Assembly: GCA_937899055.1 (NCBI GenBank)
Contig: CALBPX010000128.1
Coordinates: forward strand, 1 to 45,015
Reading direction: 5' to 3'
Length of the DNA stretch: 45,015 nucleotides
DNA from: an uncultured Bacteroidales bacterium
GTDB lineage: Bacteria > Bacteroidota > Bacteroidia > Bacteroidales > UBA932
The notes beneath the pieces are model-generated. The model saw only the letters and a list, made by a program, of their open reading frames with translations. It had not been told where the DNA came from and did no database searches. The translations under genes and the position numbers were made by a program. Shown piece after piece: positions 15,831 through 23,200 of the stretch; the first letter of the stretch is position 1, and the number at the start of each line of letters is the position of its first letter.

Positions 15831-17297
15831 ATGAAGATGAAAAAGACTGTATGCGCAGTTCTGGTTGTCTTGTCTGCTTTTTTGACGGGCAAGGTGGCCA
15901 CGGCTCAGGACCACAAGATCAAGACATCTTACAAGACGGATATCCACATAATTTCCGGAAACGACATGCATGCCACCATTGAGAATTTTCCTCAGCTGGG
16001 CGCCATTGTTGACAGCATGCGCAGGATAGACAAGAACACTTTGGTGATTTCCGCAGGAGACAACCGCACGGGAAATCCGCTCAACGACATTTATTCGGAC
16101 CCGTCTTATCCAATGGTGGCTCTGATGAACCAGATCGGGTTTGACTGCACTACGTTCGGAAACCATGAGTTTGACTCCGGGCAGGAGGGTCTTGCAAGAA
16201 ACATCAACGAGTCTTCTTTCCCCTACATCTGCGCCAATATCTTTCCGGACCCGCAGACAGGAATACAGACCGTTCCCTACAAGTTCTTTGATATCAAGGG
16301 CGTAAAGATCTGCATACTGGGAGTTGTGGAAACCGACAGCAAAGGCAAGCCCTCCACGCATCCTAAAAACGTGGAAGACATAAGTTTTGCACCGGTGGAG
16401 CAGACCATAAGAAGATATATCTGGCTCCGCGATGAGTGCGACGTGTTCATCCTGCTGTCTCACATAGGCTATGACGCCGACACTCTGATGGCAAGCAAGT
16501 TTCCGCAGTTTGACCTGATAATCGGCGGCCATTCGCATACCCAGATAGACGGCGGAGAACTGCACAACGGAGTACTGATTACCCAGAACGTGAACAAACT
16601 CAAGAGGGTGACCCACACAATCCTGACCGTGGAGAACGGAAAAGTTACGGGCAAGAGTGCCAACAATATAGAAGTGGCTGGCTACCCCAGGAAAAACACT
16701 GCGGTAAAGGCCCTTGTAGATTTCTTCAGCAACAACCCCGAGTTCCAGAAAGTTCTGGCTCAGGCCGAGGCTCCTTTTTCCAGCTACGAGGAACTTGGAA
16801 TCATGATGTGCGATGCCCTGAGGGTTATGGGACAGACCGATGTAGCCATAAGCAACGCCGGAGGAGTAAGATACGACAGCCACCCTGCCGGAGACTTTAC
16901 CGTAAACGATGTCCTCAGGCTGGACCCGTTCGGAAACACGGCGGTGGTCATGAATATCACGGGGCAGGAACTAAGGGATATGATAATCTCCTGCTTCCAT
17001 AACGACACCTACGGCCTGCCGTTCATGTCGGGCATCACCTGCCAGGCCACATACACAGACAGCAACCGTTCAGACATAAAGGACCTCAAGCTGTTTGACA
17101 TGGAAGGCAAACCTCTGAACCTGAAGAAGAAATTCAAGGTAATAACCAATTCCTACACGGCTGTCATCTGCGATGCTCCACGCTCGGACCAGGGCGAGGA
17201 CATCAACCGCCAGACCGCCGACATGCTTATGGAATATCTGCAGAAGATGCAGAAGGTAAATTACCAAGGGCGCAGATGTATCAGTGAAATTTTCTGA
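15831..17297 (+). CDS. Secreted 5'-nucleotidase / 2',3'-cyclic-nucleotide phosphodiesterase family
   Basis: The 488-residue protein has a signal peptide (about 1-25, ending ATAQ), a calcineurin-like metallophosphatase domain (about 37-280) and a 5'-nucleotidase C-terminal domain (about 300-480). Dinuclear metal motifs are NDMHA, SAGDNRTGN, GNHEFD, LLSHIGYD and GGHSHT. The C-terminal domain has SNAGGVRYD and LDPFGNTAVV. It should act in the periplasm, releasing phosphate from nucleotides or nucleotide sugars (UshA-like). In the first motif the usual NDxHG is NDMHA. It converges on the TonB receptor gene, with 91 bp between stop codons. Confidence 0.9.
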   Translation: MKMKKTVCAVLVVLSAFLTGKVATAQDHKIKTSYKTDIHIISGNDMHATIENFPQLGAIVDSMRRIDKNTLVISAGDNRTGNPLNDIYSDPSYPMVALMNQIGFDCTTFGNHEFDSGQEGLARNINESSFPYICANIFPDPQTGIQTVPYKFFDIKGVKICILGVVETDSKGKPSTHPKNVEDISFAPVEQTIRRYIWLRDECDVFILLSHIGYDADTLMASKFPQFDLIIGGHSHTQIDGGELHNGVLITQNVNKLKRVTHTILTVENGKVTGKSANNIEVAGYPRKNTAVKALVDFFSNNPEFQKVLAQAEAPFSSYEELGIMMCDALRVMGQTDVAISNAGGVRYDSHPAGDFTVNDVLRLDPFGNTAVVMNITGQELRDMIISCFHNDTYGLPFMSGITCQATYTDSNRSDIKDLKLFDMEGKPLNLKKKFKVITNSYTAVICDAPRSDQGEDINRQTADMLMEYLQKMQKVNYQGRRCISEIF

Positions 17298-17388
17298 TTG
17301 AGATATGATAAGACAACATAATGAAAATGATAGTTTCGCTTGCCTCCACTGCTAAGGACAGTCTGGACTTAAAATATCACTACGATCT

Positions 17389-19734
17389 CTAGAATCTGAT
17401 TCTGAGGTCTATGCCGCCCCATGTACCGCGGCCTTTCTGCATGAATCCTGAAGTTCCGCTGTCAAAATAGAACAGCGCATAGTTTCTGTTGAAAATATTG
17501 TTGCACCAAAGCGATATTTCATTCTTTCCGTAAGAGAATGTTACTCTGCCGTTTACCAGAGAATAGAACTTCTGGCATACATCGTTTGCCTCGGTAAAGT
17601 AAACCTTGCCCAGTCCGGTATAGTCTGCACTGAAGGTCAGGGTGCTGCCCTGCCCCAGATCCATGGCGTAAGAAGCGTTCAGCCTAAGGGTGTGGAGAGG
17701 GGCAAACGGTACATATTTGTCTTTGTAGTCTCTGTCTTCAAATGTGCGGCTTCCGTCTTTTGTAACTGCAACCTGCGTCAGATTGCGGGTAAACCTGGCG
17801 TTTGTGTAGCCGTAACTTCCAATCAGGTTCAGGCCGTAGAGAGGAGTCCAGAACAGAGACATTTCGCCTCCATAGATGCGGCTCCGCCCGGCATTGGAGG
17901 TATAACGCCCCATGCCGCTTTCTGCAAATCTGGAAACCTGCTGGTTTCTGACCTCCATGTAAAAAAGGCTGAAATCGGAGGAGAAACGGGAGTTCTTGCC
18001 GGTGAAATGCCCTCCTAATTCATAGTTCCATGAATATTCCGGCTTGTAACGCAGGGCCTCGTTGATGGTCGGGTCGTTGTCAAGGGTACCTGCGTTTTTC
18101 TGGATGTCGGACTGCATGTAATCTGAAAGCATCTGGATGTTGAATCCGCCTGCGCGGTAGCCCTTGGCCGCTACTATGTACAGGTTGTTACGAGGGTCGA
18201 AATCATATTTGAGCGCCACTCTCGGAAGAACCGGCATAAATTCCTGATACTGGCGGCCAAGATATTCTACATTGTACGAGCCTGTGGATGTCTTTCCGCC
18301 CGGAAGGGTCATTGAATAGTTCATTGCAGACGAAGTGGCATAGTCTATCTTGGCTTTTTCGTAGTCAAACCTGACTGCAAGGGTTGCAGACAGGCCCTTT
18401 GCTCCAAAGATATCGTTGAATATGCTCTGGTGGAAAAGCGCGGCCCCGCTGGAAGGAAGATGGAAAAGCCCCGGAACCTCCATAGATTCGTCTGTGAGAG
18501 TGACTTTTACGGGAGAATGTGCCATTGCGGCATCCATAACCGCCTGCAGGGAGCTTATGAAATCGGAACCAAAGGTCATTGGAGTGAGGTTGCGGTTCCA
18601 CTGGTAAAATCCGGACACTCCGGTGGAGAAGTCCATTCCTCCCCAGAACTCGTTCCATTTGCCCTTGACTATAACCTCCTGGCTGAGCGTGTTCTGCCTC
18701 TGTTGCTGGTTCATGGTAAAGCGGTCCAGAGGGGTGTAGTCTGTATCCATCCGCATCTTGTCGTTCAGATATTGCCATGCTGTAGCGGAATGTATGGTAA
18801 GCCCCAAGTTTTCAGGAGTGTAGGTTGTAATCAGGCCGGCGTTGAAAAGGTTGCGGCGGTAGCTACTTTGGTAGTTGTAGTTGGGCTCGGAGAATGTGCC
18901 AGAAGTCTTGTCGTATGCTCCGTAAGGATAGCCTCCGGCATCGTTGTACTCGTAACTGACATTCAGGTCAAAGGACAGGTTCCGGCCGCTCTTCAGGATG
19001 CCGTGCATACGCCCTCCGGCACTGGAGCCTCTGTCTATCTTCTTTCCGCTGTAGAGGTTAGTGTAAAAGCCACCGCTATGGTCGTAGAATCCGGCGGCAG
19101 AAAACGCAAAACGGTTGCTTATCCTGTGGTAATGGGTAATGCTGCCCCTGTAGTTGTTCTTTGTGGCCGCACTGAGCATCAGGTCAGTTCCGCTATAGTC
19201 GAACGGGCTTTTGGTCCTGACATTTATCAGTCCGCCCATTGTGTTTCTTCCGTAGAGCGTACCCTGAGGGCCCCTGAGCTCTTCTACCCGTTCTATGTCC
19301 GAAAAGTCAAAGTCAAAGCCGGACTTGTCAAAGTAAGGGATTCCATCTACATAAATGCCCACGGCAGGGGAATTGATTCTGGACCCCATTCCCCTCAGAT
19401 AAATGGAGGAAGTATATTTTGTACCGTAGTCCGGAATGAAAAGATTTGGCACCAGGCCCGTCAGGTTCTTGACAGACAGCACACGGCCGTCTTCCAAAGC
19501 CTTCCGCTGAAGTATGGAAGAAGAAACCGGCTGGGCCCTTAGTACGCGGCTCTCCTTTGGAGAATCCACTACCCACAGGCCGTCTATAGAATACTCGGCA
19601 ACGGTATCTTTCTGAGACATACCCGTATGGTCAAGATGAGAGTTGTCCTGCCCGGCAGCCCTCAGGCCCAAAGACAGAAAAACTGCTGCCACACAGACAG
19701 TTCTGGTTTGTTTTGCCAATATATAGGTGAACAT
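17389..19734 (-). CDS. TonB-dependent outer-membrane receptor
   Basis: The 781-residue protein has a signal peptide (about 1-28), a plug domain (about 65-175, with IYLRGMGSRINSPAVGIYVDG and RVEELRGPQGTLYGRNTMGG) and a 22-strand type barrel ending in a typical aromatic C-terminus (IDLRIRF). There is no carboxypeptidase-like N-terminal domain and no SusD partner, so it resembles the siderophore/vitamin receptors rather than SusC. A TonB box may lie near DTVAEYSIDGLWVVD. The ligand is not evident; neighbours give no metal or cofactor genes. A palindrome overlaps its upstream region. Confidence 0.9.
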   Translation of the reverse strand: MFTYILAKQTRTVCVAAVFLSLGLRAAGQDNSHLDHTGMSQKDTVAEYSIDGLWVVDSPKESRVLRAQPVSSSILQRKALEDGRVLSVKNLTGLVPNLFIPDYGTKYTSSIYLRGMGSRINSPAVGIYVDGIPYFDKSGFDFDFSDIERVEELRGPQGTLYGRNTMGGLINVRTKSPFDYSGTDLMLSAATKNNYRGSITHYHRISNRFAFSAAGFYDHSGGFYTNLYSGKKIDRGSSAGGRMHGILKSGRNLSFDLNVSYEYNDAGGYPYGAYDKTSGTFSEPNYNYQSSYRRNLFNAGLITTYTPENLGLTIHSATAWQYLNDKMRMDTDYTPLDRFTMNQQQRQNTLSQEVIVKGKWNEFWGGMDFSTGVSGFYQWNRNLTPMTFGSDFISSLQAVMDAAMAHSPVKVTLTDESMEVPGLFHLPSSGAALFHQSIFNDIFGAKGLSATLAVRFDYEKAKIDYATSSAMNYSMTLPGGKTSTGSYNVEYLGRQYQEFMPVLPRVALKYDFDPRNNLYIVAAKGYRAGGFNIQMLSDYMQSDIQKNAGTLDNDPTINEALRYKPEYSWNYELGGHFTGKNSRFSSDFSLFYMEVRNQQVSRFAESGMGRYTSNAGRSRIYGGEMSLFWTPLYGLNLIGSYGYTNARFTRNLTQVAVTKDGSRTFEDRDYKDKYVPFAPLHTLRLNASYAMDLGQGSTLTFSADYTGLGKVYFTEANDVCQKFYSLVNGRVTFSYGKNEISLWCNNIFNRNYALFYFDSGTSGFMQKGRGTWGGIDLRIRF

Positions 19735-19762
19735 AAGAACACTCTAGTTTCAAAGACTGCAA

Positions 19763-19778
19763 AAGTATTAAAATACTT
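19763..19778. promoter_or_regulatory. Palindromic operator candidate between divergent genes
   Basis: AAGTATT-AA-AATACTT is a perfect 7-bp inverted repeat. On the minus strand it overlaps TACTTTTG (19767-19760), a TAnnTTTG element for the TonB receptor. On the plus strand TATATTTG at 19791-19798 serves the DUF4491 gene. A repressor bound here could affect both. The regulator is unknown. Confidence 0.4.
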
Positions 19779-19790
19779 GGATTTTCTGAC

Positions 19791-19798
19791 TATATTTG
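19791..19798 (+). promoter_or_regulatory. -7 promoter element of the DUF4491 gene
   Basis: TATATTTG matches TAnnTTTG, 31 bp before the ATG at 19830. No clear -33 box. Confidence 0.4.
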
Positions 19799-19829
19799 TA
19801 CCCGCATTTGCAACTGCTATGTTAGTTTT

Positions 19830-20117
19830 ATGAACTGGAACGGAATACTCATAGGAGCTTTGGCTTTTTTAATCATAGGATGTTACCATCCGCTTGTAAT
19901 CAAGGGAGAATACTATTTCGGCGTAAGGATATGGTGGGCCTTCCTGGTGGCCGGCCTCGTATTTGGAGTATTGGCCTGCCTTGTCGGCAGCCTGTTCTGG
20001 AGCGCCGTTCTGGGCGTTGCGTCTTTTTCCAGCTTCTGGGGCATACTGGAAGTTTTCCATCAGAGAAAAAGGGTGGAGAAGGGTTGGTTTCCAAAAAATC
20101 CCAACAGAAAAGACTAG
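19830..20117 (+). CDS. DUF4491 family membrane protein
   Basis: The 95-residue protein has three membrane helices (about 5-24, 35-52, 55-75) and the conserved C-terminal text RVEKGWFPKNPNRK seen in DUF4491 proteins of Bacteroidales. The family has no known function. It is a single gene, divergent from the TonB receptor and followed by the macroglobulin gene, which has its own promoter. Confidence 0.85.
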   Translation: MNWNGILIGALAFLIIGCYHPLVIKGEYYFGVRIWWAFLVAGLVFGVLACLVGSLFWSAVLGVASFSSFWGILEVFHQRKRVEKGWFPKNPNRKD

Positions 20118-20211
20118 CGCCCAATCCTCATTTTTTCATCAATAAAGGCATCGCTGAGTAAAAATCGGAGAGTTCTGCACATTTCTTGAGTGTAGAAGGA
20201 TGGCTTTTTTT

Positions 20212-20219
20212 TAAATTTG
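20212..20219 (+). promoter_or_regulatory. -7 promoter element of the macroglobulin gene
   Basis: TAAATTTG matches the consensus and lies 29 bp before the chosen ATG at 20249. A weak CTTG at 20185-20188 could be the -33 box, but the spacing is long (23 bp). Confidence 0.5.
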
Positions 20220-20248
20220 TTGATGCTTACCCACTTAAAACTCAAGTT

Positions 20249-23200
20249 ATGAAAATTCTTTATTCAACCTTAATCATCACTATAATGGCATTATTCGGAT
20301 TCAGCTCTGCATCAGGGCAAGATTTATCCTACGACCAGCTTTGGAAACAGGTGGAGACCGCCGAAGGCAAAGACCTTCCTAAAACGGTTATTCAGCTCTG
20401 CGACAAGATATTGGCAAAAGCCCGCAGCGAAAAAAACAAGGGCCAGCTTCTGAAGGCTTGGTTCTGCAGAGTGGAATACAAGACCCAGATTACTCCCGAT
20501 ACATTGTACTCCAATATCAGGGAACTGGAAACTTGGGCCAAGGATGAAAAGGATCCTGTAACCAGTATGGTACTGCACAGCTGCATAGCCTCCATCTATT
20601 CAAACTATCTGGCCCAGAATTCGTGGGAACTGGACAAACGCACCAACATAGACGGCGGCGAAGACACTCCCGACATTCAGCAGTGGGGAAGCATGAAATT
20701 CGTACAGACTGTCATGGACAATGTCAAGGCCTCCCTGTCAGATATGGAGGCTCTCAGGAAAGCCGACAACTCCAAATTCATGCCCTTTGTTGAGCAAGGA
20801 AAGCATGGGAGCCTGTACAACCATGATATGCTGCATATTATCTCAAAGCGGGCTATCTCATCGCTGATGATGGCAAAGGAGTCTGCCAAAGACAAGAAGG
20901 CTGTCGGAAACCTTATCGATGATATAGAAAACCAGACCATACTTTCCTACTCCAAGGCCGGCAACACCGATGCCTTCATACTCTCGTCGCTGGATATGCT
21001 GGATCGGAGAGTCAGCGGAGAAGACGATAAAGACAGGAAGGTCCAGGCACTGGAAGACCTCCTGAGCAACAGTAAGGTAAGTACAAGCCAGACCAGTGTG
21101 GAAATACTGATTGAACTGGCCCGGAACCTGTACTCCGACAATCCGGCCAAGGCAATGGAATACTGCGAACAGGGAATAAAGGGCTTCCCGAAATATGAGA
21201 GATGCAAGTATCTGGAAGAAATAAAGGAAAACATCCTTAAACCAAGCGTAAGTTTCTTGATTCCAACGTTTGCCTATCCGGGAGAAACCAGAGATCTATA
21301 CATCAAATACAATAATATCGACAGCGTACAGATTATATTTTACAAGATTCCGGAAAGCCTTCACAAGACAATCAAAGAAAACCGGATTTTCACTCTCAAG
21401 GAGGAAGACTTAAAGAAATGTACTGCGGTAAATCCCGTCACCTACGTCCTGGAAAGACCTTCTGACTACAAGACTGCCGGCAAGACCGTACAGATACAGA
21501 TTCCTTCCGAACCTGGCATCTATACATGCGAGGCCGTGGCCGCAGGACACCAAGTTTTCAACTGGAATATAATGAGGGTAGGAAGGTTAAAGCTGGTAAC
21601 CGGTTGCTGGAAAGACAGGGACCTGGAAGTTATTGTCTTAGACCGTATAAGCGGCCAGCCTGTAGAAGGAGCCCGGGTGCTGATGACAAAACATTCCGGC
21701 AACAGAGGCAACGATAAGGTCCTGGAAAAGACCAGCGGAAAAGACGGCAAGCTTGTATTCAGCCAGATAGAAGAAGACTTTAGGGGCTTCAGCTACAATG
21801 TCTCCCTGAAGGCAGAGCTGGCAGATGACAGGTTTATGCCGGAAACTTCGGCTTATATCAGCAGAGGCAGCCAAAACCAGGAAAACCCCGAAACCGAATC
21901 GCTGCAGATAATAACGGACAGGGCAATTTACCGCCCGGGTCAGACGGTTTATGTAAAGGGAATCAGCTACGTGCAGAAGGACGACCAGGGCAAGGTCCTG
22001 GAAGGCAAGGAATTCACCGTTACCCTGGAAAACCACAACCGCGAGACGGTTGACACAAAAACCGTCAGAACCAACGGTTACGGATCATTTGAAACATCTC
22101 TCCAGATTCCAACCTCCGGGCTCATGGGCACTTACACCGTAGTGGTCAAGGGCAAACAATCCCACACCATAAGCGTAGAAGAATACAAGAGACCTACCTT
22201 TGAAGTAACGGCAGAGCGGGTTGAGGGCAGCTACAAGTTCGGCGACAAGATAGAGGTCAAAGCCAATGCCAAGACCTTCTCCGGAGTTCCACTGGACGAG
22301 GCCGATGTCAGCTACACCGTTATCCGGCGCAGATGGAGCTGGTGGAGGATGTCAGGTGAAACCGTCCTGGAGACCGGCCAGGCCAAGACAGACGGCAACG
22401 GTTATGTCAGCATTCCGGTTACGCTGGTTCCTTTGGATGAGGACGAGGAAGATGACCGTTACTCCAGCAATTACTGCTCTTACCAGATAAAGGTAGATAT
22501 TACCAATGCGGCCGGCGAAACCCAGAGCGCATATACCAGTGTCTATGCCGGAAATAAGAGCCTTGTGGTGCGCTGCAGCATATCCGGCGAAATAAATAAA
22601 GACAAGGACATACTGCTGAACATGCACGTCACCAACCTGGACGGCACAAATCTGTCAAAGGAAGTAAATTACGCAGTATGGACATCAAAGGACGGCAGCA
22701 AAGACATAAAGGTGAAAGACGGCAAAGTCAGGTCCAACGAGAATGTCAAGATGGAAGATTGGAAGAGCCTTCCTTCAGGAAAATATATCATAGAGTACTC
22801 TGTAAAGGATGACAGAGGAGAAGTTTCGGAAGGTAAAACTCCTTTTATGGTATTTTCGGTAAATGACGGTAAACCTGTTGAAGGCTCCGACCTGTGGACC
22901 TATTTTGCCGATGGCAAGATATGGTTCGGAACCTCCCACAGCGATGCAGTCATCTTCATGGACATATATTCAGACGGAAAGAACATAGAAAGCAAGGTCT
23001 TCAGGCTCAGCGATGAGCTTTTGGAACAGGATTTTACCTACATTCCTCAGTACGGCGACGGTGCAAGCATCTATTTCAGGATGGTGCGCAACGACAAGTT
23101 TTTCAATAAGTATTATACCGTTACAAAGCCTCTGCCCGACAGCAAACTGAGACTTAATTGGAGCGTATTCCGCAACACACTCATTCCGGGACAGGCTGAG

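Noticed and set aside
17321..17392. 23-codon plus-strand frame between the nucleotidase and the TonB receptor gene
   Set aside because: Too short, no promoter, no homology I can recognise, and its stop overlaps the end of the convergent gene.
18430..19542. 370-residue plus-strand open frame opposite the TonB receptor
   Set aside because: Antisense shadow of the plug and early barrel region; no domain or signal seen.
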